A stretch of DNA of 64,000 nucleotides from Devosia sp. 2618. GTDB taxonomy: Bacteria > Pseudomonadota > Alphaproteobacteria > Rhizobiales > Devosiaceae. Under the pieces are notes generated by a model. It searched no databases and was not told the DNA's origin. It worked only from the letters and a program-made list of their open reading frames with translations. The position numbers and the translations under genes are program-made. Where the stretch lies: the NCBI RefSeq assembly GCF_040546815.1, contig NZ_JBEPOO010000001.1, positions 930,001-994,000 of the forward strand, given 5' to 3'. Positions 45,154-54,249 of the stretch are shown one piece after another (the first letter of the stretch is position 1; each line of letters starts with the position of its first letter).

Positions 45154-46592
45154 TCTCCAACCAGAAAATCGAGCGCCCGGTCGAAACGGATATGGGGCAG
45201 CACGACGTCGCCATTAGCGTTGCGGTCGAGTTTTTGCGGCGGGGTGAAGCGCAGGAAGTTGAGCGCTACGGGCGTACCGTCCTCGAACAATGAATCGGGC
45301 CGCTCTGGTAAGTCACCGGGAAACAAAGCGATTTCGGTTTTGCCGTCATAGCTGGTGCCGTCGAGCGTCTCTCCTTTCATCGGCGTACCGATGATGGTGG
45401 GCAGGGTTTCGCCGCCAGCATTGATGGTGCCCTCACGCGTGGCGCGGATACCCGCCAGTGCGATGGACCGCGTCTCGGCGCCGGCGAAGCGCGCCCGCTT
45501 GCTGGCATTGGACACCAGCCGGTTGAGGATGGCTTCCAGCCGGTCGTGACTGGTGTGATGCACATGGTCGGCTTTGGTCGCGGCGAACAGGATGCGGTCG
45601 ATCTTGCGCACGAAGGGGCGAAGCAGCGGATTGGTTTCGCCCTGCCGGAAACAGCCCATGACAGCGGTGAGCGCCGTTTCGAGATCGGCCACCGCGGCGG
45701 GACCGGCATTGAGTGCGCGCAGGGTATCGACCAGCACGATCTGCCGATCCAGCCGCGCGAAATGATCGCGGAAGAAGGGGCGGACGATGCGGTCCTTATA
45801 GGCCTCGTAGCGGTGCTCCAGCATGGCGTAGAGGCTGTTGCTGCGAATAGCCTGCCTCTGTGGTGGCAAGGGTGCAAAGGTCAGGGCAGGTGAGCCTTCC
45901 AGGTCGCCGGGCAAGAGAAAACGGCCCGGTGGCAGGGTGGAGAGCGCTCCATGCTCGCGACTGCGGCGGAGGTAGTCGGTGAAGGCCGCGGCAAGTCGCT
46001 CGGCGTCCACGTCATTGGCATCTTTGAGCGGATCGATCTCATGCAGCAGATCGAGAAATGGTCCGGCTTCCTTGCCGGAGCCGGGGCGGTCGGCGCGGTC
46101 GAGCGCCTCTGCACTCCACTCGGCAAAGCTCAGGCCGAGCAGGGGCAAGTCGAGCAGCCATTCGCCGGGGTAGTCGACGATATCGAGATTGAGTGTCGTG
46201 GGGCCCCGCATGCCTGAGAACCAGCTCTTGGACTGATACTTCAGCACCAGCCGCAACTGCGAAATCCGGCGCGTGCTTTCGGGCCAATGCGGCGCCTTGC
46301 CGGTCAGCGCTTCGAGATGCTGCTCATAGGCAAAGCGCGGAATGGTGGCGTCGGGATATTCGGCCAGCTTGGCGCCGATGAAGCGCCCTTCGGCCAGCGG
46401 CGCAAAGCCGGGCATGCGGCCGCCGGTCAGCAGGTTATGCACCAGTGCGGTGATGAAAATGGTCTTGCCGGCGCGGCTGAGGCCGGTGACGCCGAGGCGC
46501 AGGGTGGGTGTGAAAGCGCCTGTCGCGCTATCGGCCAGGTTGGAAAGGGCAATGCCCAGCTCGTCGACGATCGTGGTAGGAGGCTGGGGCAC
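45141..46592 (-). CDS. YcjX-family P-loop NTPase (DUF463)
   Basis: 483 residues. RLGVTGLSRAGKTIFITALVHNLL near residues 30-55 contains the Walker A site; LDIVDYPGEWLLDLPLLGLSF near 130-150 is the Walker B/switch segment (DxxG type). RQIVLVDTLRALNAGPAAV and FAATKADHVHHTSHDRLE (a T/NKxD-like motif near 325) follow. It is a dynamin-like GTPase relative. It overlaps the YcjF-like gene, giving an ycjX-ycjF unit. Confidence 0.9.
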   Translation of the reverse strand: MPQPPTTIVDELGIALSNLADSATGAFTPTLRLGVTGLSRAGKTIFITALVHNLLTGGRMPGFAPLAEGRFIGAKLAEYPDATIPRFAYEQHLEALTGKAPHWPESTRRISQLRLVLKYQSKSWFSGMRGPTTLNLDIVDYPGEWLLDLPLLGLSFAEWSAEALDRADRPGSGKEAGPFLDLLHEIDPLKDANDVDAERLAAAFTDYLRRSREHGALSTLPPGRFLLPGDLEGSPALTFAPLPPQRQAIRSNSLYAMLEHRYEAYKDRIVRPFFRDHFARLDRQIVLVDTLRALNAGPAAVADLETALTAVMGCFRQGETNPLLRPFVRKIDRILFAATKADHVHHTSHDRLEAILNRLVSNASKRARFAGAETRSIALAGIRATREGTINAGGETLPTIIGTPMKGETLDGTSYDGKTEIALFPGDLPERPDSLFEDGTPVALNFLRFTPPQKLDRNANGDVVLPHIRFDRALDFLVGDWLK

Positions 46593-46690
46593 GTGCGGGT
46601 CTCTCTATCTGCCCGCAAGATAGGGATTTGTCCCGCGCGTTCAATGCTTTTGAGAGGGCGTCGAATGTGGATGGCAGTTTCGGAGTGCCC

Positions 46691-46723
46691 GACCTCGTGG
46701 TTCGACAGGCTCACCATGAGGTC
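46691..46723. repeat. Family A palindromic repeat
   Basis: Outer stem GACCTC/GAGGTC, inner stem GGT/ACC, core TCGACAGGC. Facing a second copy at 46748. Confidence 0.8.
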
Positions 46724-46747
46724 TAATGAGGCGGCGGTGGTTCGAGA

Positions 46748-46780
46748 GACCTCATCCTGAGCTTGTCGAAGGACGAGGTC
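46748..46780. repeat. Family A palindromic repeat, opposite orientation
   Basis: Outer stem GACCTC/GAGGTC, inner stem CCT/AGG. The core has GCTTGTCGA, one change from the usual GCCTGTCGA. Both copies lie in the ycjX-metA gap. Confidence 0.8.
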
Positions 46781-46822
46781 GAGCAGGCAGATGGCTCCGC
46801 CTACCCAAGCCTCCAAGGCGGA

Positions 46823-47746
46823 CTAGCGGGCCTTAGCTCCGCCAATCTCTGCCATGTCGTATGGCGTCGTCTGGTAGATTTCGTTGATCCAGTTCTGGAA
46901 CAACAGATGCGCGTGGCTGCGCCAGCGGTTTTCCGGTGTCTTTGTCGTATCGCCATTGGGGAACAGATTTGCCGGTGGGGGCGTGTTCAGCCCGGCGCTG
47001 ACGTCGCGCTCATATTCGTCGGCCAGCGAGCGGTTGTCATATTCTAGGTGATTGAGAAAATGCACCGCGCGGTGCTTCTCGTCTCCGAGCATCGAAATGC
47101 CGACATCCTTGTTGTCGATCATCACTTCAAGGTCCGGGCCAAGCGTTTTCCGATCAATGTCGTTGTAACGCGACACCGGGATCATCGGGCTGTCCGAAAA
47201 GCCGCGCAGGAAGGGCGAGCGCGGTGCTGTCACTTCATGACGGAAGACGCCGAAGGCCTTCTTGTCCATGCGGTAGCGCTTGGCGCCGTGGAAGTGGTGC
47301 AGGGCCGCCTGCGCACCCCAGCAGATGAACATGGTGTGGTGCACATTGGTCTGCGTCCAATCCATAATTTCGAGCATTTCGGGCCAATAACGGACCTCCT
47401 CGAACGGAATGTTGGCAATCGGCGCGCCAGTCACGATGAAGCCGTCGAACTTCTTCTCGCGGACCTCTTCCCAGGTCTTGTAGAAGGTCTTGAGGTAGTC
47501 TTCCGAGGTGTGCTTGGACTGATGGTCGGTGATGCGGACGAGCGTCAGCTCCACCTGTAGCGGCGTCGAGCCGATCAGGCGGGTGAACTGGGTTTCGGTT
47601 CGCTCCTTGTTTGGCATCAGATTGAGCAGACCGATGTCGAGCGGGCGGATGTCCTGGCGGGCAGCGCGCGTCGAGTCCATCACGTAGACGCCCTCGTCTT
47701 CGAGGGTCTTGCGGGCAGGCAGGTCGTCGGGAATTCGAATAGGCAT
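46823..47746 (-). CDS. metA: Homoserine O-acyltransferase (MetA family)
   Basis: 307 residues. Acylates homoserine for methionine synthesis. IGLLNLMPNKERTETQF near 38-54 and the catalytic-cysteine segment MFICWGAQAALHHF near 138-152 define the family; VFRHEV and ISMLGDEKHRAVHFLNHLEYD follow with the catalytic His. In known enzymes the residue after TGAPx decides acetyl (Glu) or succinyl (Gly) donor; here the sequence is TGAPIA, so Ala. The acyl donor is therefore uncertain. A P-loop ATPase lies 68 bases upstream on the same strand. No SAM-II riboswitch pattern is visible in the leader. Confidence 0.93.
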   Translation of the reverse strand: MPIRIPDDLPARKTLEDEGVYVMDSTRAARQDIRPLDIGLLNLMPNKERTETQFTRLIGSTPLQVELTLVRITDHQSKHTSEDYLKTFYKTWEEVREKKFDGFIVTGAPIANIPFEEVRYWPEMLEIMDWTQTNVHHTMFICWGAQAALHHFHGAKRYRMDKKAFGVFRHEVTAPRSPFLRGFSDSPMIPVSRYNDIDRKTLGPDLEVMIDNKDVGISMLGDEKHRAVHFLNHLEYDNRSLADEYERDVSAGLNTPPPANLFPNGDTTKTPENRWRSHAHLLFQNWINEIYQTTPYDMAEIGGAKAR

Positions 47747-47814
47747 ATCAGCCTCTTGAACGAGTGGGGTCGAAAAGCGATTCAGGCGGTGCGCGTCTCC
47801 AATGGGAGAACGCG

Positions 47815-48681
47815 CTATCGCATTCGCTTCTCGATCGACGCGGCCATCAGATCGACGAACTCGTCCCCGTCACGCACCATGGCGAGGTCCGAGGCCTCAA
47901 CGGCATAGCCAAAATTGTCAGCAAGCGCCTGATAGCGCGGCAAGCGATCGTGCAGCAGCGCCTCAAAACCCCAGGCGCCGAAACCGGCTGGATCGACCTG
48001 TTCGTCCTTGGCGATGCCGTTGATCTGCTTGTACTCGGCCCATTTTTCGACGAGAAATTCCGGCCGATAATACATCGGCTTAGGGCTTTTCTTAAAGCGC
48101 CGTACCAGCTCGGAGGCATCTTTTTCAGTGCCGCGGATGTAGAGCAGGGTGGTCGACGCTGCGAGCGTCTTGATCACCGGATCTTCGGGATCGGTCGGGT
48201 CGATCACCTCGATCAGCGAACCGCCGGTATCGGCGATGAAGTCGTCATAGTCATAGAGCACCTTGGCGCGCTCGATGAAATGCGGCACGTCCTGCAGCGC
48301 AGCGATCTCGGAAATGCGGTGCTGTTCCTGACGGCGCTGGTATTCCTCCAGCTTGAGCCCGCCCTGTTCGGGATTGCCGGGCGTGCCGAGATAGGTCGAC
48401 AGCGGATCGAGATTGTCGAAGGTCAGATTCGACGAAATGTAGATGGAATCCGAGCGCAGCAGTTCGGCAAGGAACGGCACCTTCATGGCTTCGCGCTTGA
48501 AATTGTCGACGATGTACTCGCCCATGTAGCGCGTGCCGATGCGATAGTCGGCCGAGTAGTGGAACCACTTGCTGGCGCGCAGCATGTTGGACAGCCGGGT
48601 TTTGCCGACGCCTGCCATGCCAAAAACGGTCACGGCGCGGCGCGAGGACTTCACAAACTCATCGGCATTCTTGAACAGCAT
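47815..48681 (-). CDS. P-loop ATPase, unknown function
   Basis: 288 residues. VTVFGMAGVGKTRLSNML near residues 18-35 is a clear Walker A motif, and STTLLYIRGTEKDASELV near 180-197 is a probable Walker B/N-terminal strand with hydrophobic lead. FNLxNL-type ISSNLTFDNLDPLSTYLG lies in the centre. It has no membrane segment. It is likely co-transcribed with metA (68-base gap) and is divergent from flgE. Similar ATPases sit beside metA in related bacteria in my recollection, but I cannot confirm it here. Confidence 0.75.
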   Translation of the reverse strand: MLFKNADEFVKSSRRAVTVFGMAGVGKTRLSNMLRASKWFHYSADYRIGTRYMGEYIVDNFKREAMKVPFLAELLRSDSIYISSNLTFDNLDPLSTYLGTPGNPEQGGLKLEEYQRRQEQHRISEIAALQDVPHFIERAKVLYDYDDFIADTGGSLIEVIDPTDPEDPVIKTLAASTTLLYIRGTEKDASELVRRFKKSPKPMYYRPEFLVEKWAEYKQINGIAKDEQVDPAGFGAWGFEALLHDRLPRYQALADNFGYAVEASDLAMVRDGDEFVDLMAASIEKRMR

Positions 48682-48866
48682 TGTCGACCAGATACGGTTT
48701 TCACCGCCCCACGCACCGCAACATACCCCGTTGCGTTTAATGCAAGCTGCGAGGCTTCACAAGCATCCGGCAATTTCTGCCGCAGCCCCGGACTCTATTG
48801 CCGGGATGTCGCCACATTTCGGCGGCGCTGCGGCGAAAACACCAACGAATTCAACGTTTCGCGTAG

Positions 48867-48883
48867 TTGGCATCATGCTTGCA
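48867..48883 (+). promoter_or_regulatory. Sigma-54 promoter of flgE
   Basis: TTGGCATCATGCTTGCA has the -24 GG and -12 GC separated by exactly 10 bases and matches the TGGCAC-N5-TTGC consensus well. Expected start is near 48894, about 42 bases before the flgE ATG. Confidence 0.8.
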
Positions 48884-48935
48884 TCTGTTCACCGGAATGC
48901 GTCGCTGGGCGCAAATGGGGTTTACGGAGTATCAG

Positions 48936-50312
48936 ATGGGCATTTATGGCGCTCTTTCCACTGCGGTGACTGGCCTGCGGGCGCAGTCGCATGCACTGGA
49001 AAACATTTCGGGCAATATCGCGAACTCGCAGACCACTGGTTACAAGCGTATCGAAACCAGCTTCGTCGATCTGATCCCAGATGCTCCGCTCAAGGGTCAG
49101 GTTCCCGGTGCTGTGCTGGCGCAGTCGCGCGGCACCAACAATCTGCAGGGCGACATTCAGACGTCCGGCACTGAGACCTTTATCGCGCTGAACTCGTCCG
49201 GGTTCTTCGTGGTCGAGCCCAAGGTTGGCCAGTCGGACGGCAATGCCGTTTTCGCCGGTTCCAATTTCTATACCCGCCGTGGCGATTTCGAAATCGACAA
49301 GGACGGCATGCTGGTCAACGGCGCCGGCTTCTATCTCAAGGGCCTGCCGATCGATCCTGCGACCGGCAACGTTTCCGGCTCGGTGCCGGAAGTGCTCAAG
49401 CTCACCAATTCTTACCTCGCTGCAAAGCAGACGCAGGTCATCAACTACCAGGCCAACCTGCCGCAATTGCCGAAGACCGCAGCATATGATTCCACTGTTG
49501 ATAACAGCGAGATCATGAAGGCTGGCGACTTTGCAGGCGGCACCACCGGATCTGCCCTTGCTGTCATTCAGGGGGGCGACAAAGAGCTCTTCGAGAAGAA
49601 CTCGATCTATGGTGGCGCCATCACGGTCTACGCGGCCAATGGCGCCCCGGCGAACGTTCAGATGCGTTGGGCCAAGGTGGACAATAGCGCAAGTGGTGGC
49701 GCCGATACTTGGCACCTCTACTACAACTCCAACAGCACTGCGACCGGGACCCAGCCCGCTTGGACGCGCGTGCCCGAGGAGTACACGTTCGACAGCCAGG
49801 GCTCCATGGATCCCCCCGTCGCACAGGCAACGATCTCGAACCTGACAGTCAATGGCGTCAATGTCGGCAATATTACCATCCGCCACAACACGAATGGCAT
49901 GAAGCAGTTCGCCGACGTGAACGGCACGGCATCGGTGACGACTCTGAACCAGAACGGTTATGGCGCTGGCGAATTCCAGTCGGTGGCGATCAGCGATACC
50001 GGTCGCGTTGTGGCGACCTATTCTAACGGCGAGCGCATCGACATGGCGCAGGTGGTGACGGCCCAGTTCAATGGCGTCAACTCGCTCAAGCGCCATGATG
50101 GTGGCGTGTTCACTGCGACCACCGAGTCCGGTGAGCCGATCATGGATCTGACAGGCTCAGGCATTTTGGGCGGGGCTCTCGAAGCATCCAACACCGACAT
50201 TTCCGACGAGTTCACCAAGCTGATCATCACTCAGCAGGCCTATTCGGCCGGCACGCGCATCGTGTCGACTGCTGACGAGATGATGCAGGAAGCACTCAAC
50301 ATGGTCCGCTAA
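48936..50312 (+). CDS. flgE: Flagellar hook protein
   Basis: 458 residues. The N-terminal MGIYGALSTAVTGLRAQSHALENISGNIANSQTTGYK is the classic rod/hook/HAP sequence, and the C-terminal DISDEFTKLIITQQAYSAGTRIVSTADEMMQEALN its helical partner. The middle (about 90-400) is the outer hook domain. FlgE is the subunit of the flagellar hook, secreted by the flagellar type III apparatus, so there is no signal peptide. ACGGAG stands 7 bases before the ATG at 48936. flgK follows after 63 bases. A sigma-54 promoter precedes it. Confidence 0.95.
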   Translation: MGIYGALSTAVTGLRAQSHALENISGNIANSQTTGYKRIETSFVDLIPDAPLKGQVPGAVLAQSRGTNNLQGDIQTSGTETFIALNSSGFFVVEPKVGQSDGNAVFAGSNFYTRRGDFEIDKDGMLVNGAGFYLKGLPIDPATGNVSGSVPEVLKLTNSYLAAKQTQVINYQANLPQLPKTAAYDSTVDNSEIMKAGDFAGGTTGSALAVIQGGDKELFEKNSIYGGAITVYAANGAPANVQMRWAKVDNSASGGADTWHLYYNSNSTATGTQPAWTRVPEEYTFDSQGSMDPPVAQATISNLTVNGVNVGNITIRHNTNGMKQFADVNGTASVTTLNQNGYGAGEFQSVAISDTGRVVATYSNGERIDMAQVVTAQFNGVNSLKRHDGGVFTATTESGEPIMDLTGSGILGGALEASNTDISDEFTKLIITQQAYSAGTRIVSTADEMMQEALNMVR

Positions 50313-50375
50313 GGCGGGCCAAAAAGTCTTCGGTCGGGGTTCGCCCCGGCCGGTTCCGGGTAAGGAGTAATTGCG

Positions 50376-52193
50376 ATGGGTCTGATCTCCTCGATGAACA
50401 ATGCCGTAGCCGGCTTGCGCATCAACCAGGATTCGATCGACGTCCTCAGCCGCAACGTCGCCAATGCGGGGACGCCGGGCTATCATCGGCAGTCCATCAA
50501 TGTTGTCGATTATAACTCGCAGAACAGCTCTTATGCGCGTACCGAAAGCGTCAATCGCGCGTTCAATGCGAGCCTCCAGACCTATTACAACCGGCAGGTG
50601 TCGGATACCGCCAAGTCTGGCGCCAAGGCGGACTATCTCAACCAGCTGCAGACCTATCTGGGCAAGCCGGGTTCGGCTGGTTCGCTCGATACGCTGTTCG
50701 GTTCGCTGAAGAATTCGCTGCAGTCGTTGGCCACCAGTCCAGATGACTACACGACCCGTGCAGCAGTTATCGCGCAGGCGGATGCGATGGCGCAGCGCCT
50801 CAATCAGCTTTCGAATGTCACGCAGGGCCTGCGTCAGGAAACTGAAGCGCAGATCGCCAATGGCGTGAACAATCTCAACGGCATGCTGAGCTCCCTGCAG
50901 GAGGTCAATTCGCGCATGCTCGATCTGGGCATGTCCGATACGGCACGCGCGTCTCTGCAGGATCAGCGCGACCGACTGGTTTCGGGCATTGCCGAAATGG
51001 TCGACGTCAACGCCACCTATCGCCCAGATGGCACTGTTTCGCTGATGACGCGTTCGGGCGTCGGGCTGCTTGATGTTGGCGTCAGCACGTTCAAGTTCAC
51101 CACTGCCGGCGCGCTCGGGCCAGCATCGCAGGCATCTTCGGACAGCGCGCTCAACAAGGTTGGCACGCTCACGCTGACCACGCCGTCTGGCCTGATCATC
51201 GACCTGTCCCAGCGCGGCGTGTTGCAGGGCGGCGAGATCGCTGGCCTGTTGGAGCTGCGTGACAAGACGCTGGTCGAGTTCCAGAACCAGCTTGACGATA
51301 TTGCTGCGGGCCTTGCTGCAATCTTTTCGTCCGACACCCGGCAGGGCCAGGCCGCCGGTGCCCCGAGTACTGCTGGCCTCAAGGTTGACCTCACCGGTAT
51401 TCAGGCTGGCAACGAAGTTCTGCTGTCCTACAAGAATGGCGGCGTCGATCAGCGCGTGCGTCTGGTCAACAGCGCCAATGGTGAGGACTATACCGACGCT
51501 AGCGGTCAAAAGGTCATTGCTGTCGATTTCAACGATCCAGCAAGCGTCGCGGCGCTCTCTACTAAGCTGCCGGGCCTCACCTTCGGCTATGCTGGCGGTG
51601 AACTGACCGTTCTAGGTGGTGGTGCGGTCGATGTGACCGGGCTCACCGGCAAGGTCACCGCGACGGGTGCACAGCCCGGCAGCGCGGGCCTTAATCTTTT
51701 TGTCGATCAGAGCAATTCGGCGTTCACCAACAATGTCGATACCGACCCGTCCCAGAAGGTAGGCTTTGCCTCCCGCATCAAGATCAACCCGGCGATTGTG
51801 GCCGACAACAGCCTGCTCGTGCAGGCCAGCGTCGGTGGCACACTGGGCGACGCGGCGCGGGCCAATTATTTCCTTGAACAGCTCAACTCGATGTCTTTCG
51901 TGTCTGGCGGTCAGGCTAGCGCGAACAAGGACTTTCCGCTGAACGGCACACTGGGCGATATCATCGGTCAGGTGCTCAACTATCAGGGCAGCAGCATCAA
52001 TACGGCGCTGTCGCAGAGCTCGGATCGCCAGCTGACGCTCGACACCATCGTGACGCAGATGAAGTCCGAATACGGCGTCAACGTCAACGAAGAGATGGCG
52101 CGGCTGCTTGAACTACAGAACGCCTATGCCGCCAATGCGCGCGTTGTATCCATCGTCAAGGAACTGCTCGATACGCTGTTCCGGGCGACGTGA
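50376..52193 (+). CDS. flgK: Flagellar hook-associated protein 1
   Basis: 605 residues. MGLISSMNNAVAGLRINQDSIDVLSRNVANAGTPGYHRQ at the start is the FlgK/rod-protein N-terminal motif. LNQLSNVTQGLRQETEAQIANGVNNLNGML near 145-175 is the coiled segment typical of FlgK. The C-terminal VNEEMARLLELQNAYAANARVVSIVKELLDTL packs against the N-terminal helix in the filament junction. It joins hook and filament. AAGGAG stands 7 bases upstream. flgL follows 14 bases after the stop, and the three hook genes probably form one transcript. Confidence 0.95.
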   Translation: MGLISSMNNAVAGLRINQDSIDVLSRNVANAGTPGYHRQSINVVDYNSQNSSYARTESVNRAFNASLQTYYNRQVSDTAKSGAKADYLNQLQTYLGKPGSAGSLDTLFGSLKNSLQSLATSPDDYTTRAAVIAQADAMAQRLNQLSNVTQGLRQETEAQIANGVNNLNGMLSSLQEVNSRMLDLGMSDTARASLQDQRDRLVSGIAEMVDVNATYRPDGTVSLMTRSGVGLLDVGVSTFKFTTAGALGPASQASSDSALNKVGTLTLTTPSGLIIDLSQRGVLQGGEIAGLLELRDKTLVEFQNQLDDIAAGLAAIFSSDTRQGQAAGAPSTAGLKVDLTGIQAGNEVLLSYKNGGVDQRVRLVNSANGEDYTDASGQKVIAVDFNDPASVAALSTKLPGLTFGYAGGELTVLGGGAVDVTGLTGKVTATGAQPGSAGLNLFVDQSNSAFTNNVDTDPSQKVGFASRIKINPAIVADNSLLVQASVGGTLGDAARANYFLEQLNSMSFVSGGQASANKDFPLNGTLGDIIGQVLNYQGSSINTALSQSSDRQLTLDTIVTQMKSEYGVNVNEEMARLLELQNAYAANARVVSIVKELLDTLFRAT

Positions 52194-52207
52194 GGGAGTA
52201 GCCTAGC

Positions 52208-53818
52208 ATGATCGTCAACAAGCAGATGTTCCCGGCCCAGTCCGGCTACAGCGTCATCTCCCAGATGCAGGACAAGTTCTCGACCCTGCAGATGCAGCTC
52301 GGGACCGGCCAGAAGGCGTCTACGCTCTCTGAGATGTCCAAGGACCTGCCGGTGTCGCTATCGGTGCGGGCGCGGCTCAATACGATTGCCGGCTATTCGT
52401 CTAACATCGACACTGTCAATCTGCGCCTGACCTTCCTCAATAACGCCATGACCCGCTTCGACAAGATGGAAGCGGAGGCGCGCACCGCGTCCATGCCCGG
52501 CCAATACGGTACGGGCGGTATCAATATGGCGACGATGCCGAACCTGGCGGCCGCGCGCTTTGACGAGATCGTCACGATCCTCAATCAGGACGTGGCTGGC
52601 CGCTACATCTTTGGTGGCAAGGTCACCGACAAGCCACCGCTGGCCAACACCACCGCTTTGCTCGAAGGGCAGGGCGGTAAGGCGGGCTACAAGGCTATTG
52701 CCGGCGATCGCGCCATCGCCGATGGCGTTGGCGGCCTTGGTCGTCTGGAGACTGATGCGTCGACGGCGGGCAAGGTGGTGCTGCGCGAAGATGGCGCGAC
52801 GCCGTTTGGGTTCAAGGTTTCGACAGTGTCGAGCAGCGGTGGACCGTCCATTACGGTCGACCAGCCGACAGGCGGTGCCATCGATCAGGTTGCCGTCAAC
52901 TTCAACGGTGCCGTGATCCCCGGGCAGACGGTGACAATCGGGCTGACATTGCCAGATGGCACCGAGACACAGCTCAAGCTGACTGCCACGGCAGATAATC
53001 CCCCTGGGGCCGGGCAGTTCACAATTGGCGCGAATGAAAACGCGACAGCTCTGAACTTCCGGACATCGCTGGAAAAGGGACTGACCGAGCTCAGCTATAG
53101 CGAACTCAAGGCGGCATCAGGCTTTGCCGCAGCTACAGATTTCTTCTCCGAAAGCGGCATTCCGCAGGTTCCTGTCGGCGGTCCTCCCCCAACAGGCCTA
53201 GCCGACGCTGATCCCGCCAAGGTTGTATTTTGGTACAAGGGCGGCACCGATGCCGATCCGCGTGGCAGCGTCACTGCGGCGGTCGAGGACGGCTCGCCCG
53301 TTCGCTATGGTATTCAGGCGAATGAAAGCGGTTTTCTAGCCCTGCTGCGGTCGCAGGCGGCCCTTGCAAACGCCAACTTTCCGTCCGAGGACAATGTTCG
53401 CGCCGAGGCTGGAAACGTGGCCGCCCGCCAGGCCGCAATGGCACAGCCAGAAGGCGCTGCTCGCGACAGTGCCTTGGCGGCCTATGAAGCCAAGATCCAG
53501 ACTGAATACCGCCGCTCGCTCGGCTATTTCGACGGCATGGCTTCGCGCCAGCAGTCGGCGCTCTCGGAAGGGCATAATACCGAAAAGGGCTCCATCGAAA
53601 TCATCACGATGGAGCTCGGGATTGTGGCTGGTCGGGTGCAGAGCGCTACGACGCGCCATACCGACTACAAGGGCCAGCTGGAAAACCTCTTGAGCGATGT
53701 CGAGACGATCAGCAAGGAAGACGTGGCCATGCAGATGATGGATCTGCAGACGCGTCTCCAGGCCAGCTACCAGACCACGTCGATGCTGAGCAAACTCAAC
53801 CTTGTAAACTACCTCTAG
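52208..53818 (+). CDS. flgL: Flagellar hook-associated protein 3, long form
   Basis: 536 residues, clearly longer than the about 317 of E. coli FlgL. The N-terminal GYSVISQMQDKFSTLQMQLGTGQKASTLSEM and the C-terminal DVETISKEDVAMQMMDLQTRLQASYQTTSMLSKLNLVNYL are flagellin-family ends. The added length is a central domain (about 170-400) with GGPSITVDQPTGGAIDQVAVNFNG, which looks like beta-sandwich repeats and would be surface-exposed. Junction protein between hook-associated FlgK and filament. A terminator follows. Confidence 0.9.
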   Translation: MIVNKQMFPAQSGYSVISQMQDKFSTLQMQLGTGQKASTLSEMSKDLPVSLSVRARLNTIAGYSSNIDTVNLRLTFLNNAMTRFDKMEAEARTASMPGQYGTGGINMATMPNLAAARFDEIVTILNQDVAGRYIFGGKVTDKPPLANTTALLEGQGGKAGYKAIAGDRAIADGVGGLGRLETDASTAGKVVLREDGATPFGFKVSTVSSSGGPSITVDQPTGGAIDQVAVNFNGAVIPGQTVTIGLTLPDGTETQLKLTATADNPPGAGQFTIGANENATALNFRTSLEKGLTELSYSELKAASGFAAATDFFSESGIPQVPVGGPPPTGLADADPAKVVFWYKGGTDADPRGSVTAAVEDGSPVRYGIQANESGFLALLRSQAALANANFPSEDNVRAEAGNVAARQAAMAQPEGAARDSALAAYEAKIQTEYRRSLGYFDGMASRQQSALSEGHNTEKGSIEIITMELGIVAGRVQSATTRHTDYKGQLENLLSDVETISKEDVAMQMMDLQTRLQASYQTTSMLSKLNLVNYL

Positions 53819-53840
53819 CGTCCAAGAGGCCCCGACAAAA

Positions 53841-53871
53841 AAGGCCCCGCTCAATGGCGGGGCTTTTTGTT
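53841..53871 (+). terminator. Terminator of flgE-flgK-flgL
   Basis: GCCCCGC (53844-53850) and GCGGGGC (53857-53863) pair with flanking A/T bases, loop TCAATG, T-run after. The stem can also act for the convergent flaF gene. Confidence 0.88.
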
Positions 53872-53883
53872 TGTCTCATTGGC

Positions 53884-54249
53884 TCAGGCTGGAACGGCGC
53901 GGAGCCCGGCGGCGAGCTGGCGGTTGATTTGCACCAGAGCGTCAATCTTTTTCGCTTCAGGCTCGAAGGTCAGCTCGCGCGTGCGGCTCATGACGAAGAT
54001 GCCGATATTGGCAATGTTCTGGCGGACTTGAGCGGGGAGGGGATTGTCTTCGCGCGTCGCGGACGTAATGAAGATCGTCCAGAGCTTGCGGTTGTAAGTC
54101 AGAGCAGCGTCGAGTTGACCTTCAGGCCATTCGTCTTTCACGCGCTGCAACATGCCCGCAGACTTGATCAGTAGAGCAGCTTCGCGTTCGCGGGGCGATT
54201 CAACGGCTTTAGCGACCTGATTATAGGCCTGTGCTCCGTGATTGTGCAT
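53884..54249 (-). CDS. flaF: Flagellar biosynthesis regulator FlaF
   Basis: 121 residues from the ATG at 54249. The family features are AQAYNQVAKAVESPREREAALLIKSA at the N-terminus, QLDAALTYNRKLWTIFI and LPAQVRQNIANIGIFVMSRT in the core. In Caulobacter FlaF promotes flagellin secretion and works with FlbT, which restrains flagellin translation. The gene overlaps the end of flbT by 29 bases. Order fliC-flbT-flaF is the alphaproteobacterial norm. Confidence 0.93.
   Translation of the reverse strand: MHNHGAQAYNQVAKAVESPREREAALLIKSAGMLQRVKDEWPEGQLDAALTYNRKLWTIFITSATREDNPLPAQVRQNIANIGIFVMSRTRELTFEPEAKKIDALVQINRQLAAGLRAVPA

Noticed and set aside
47747..47814. SAM-II riboswitch before metA
   Set aside because: Common before metA in alphaproteobacteria, but the 68-base leader here lacks the conserved pseudoknot elements such as GCTAAAG.
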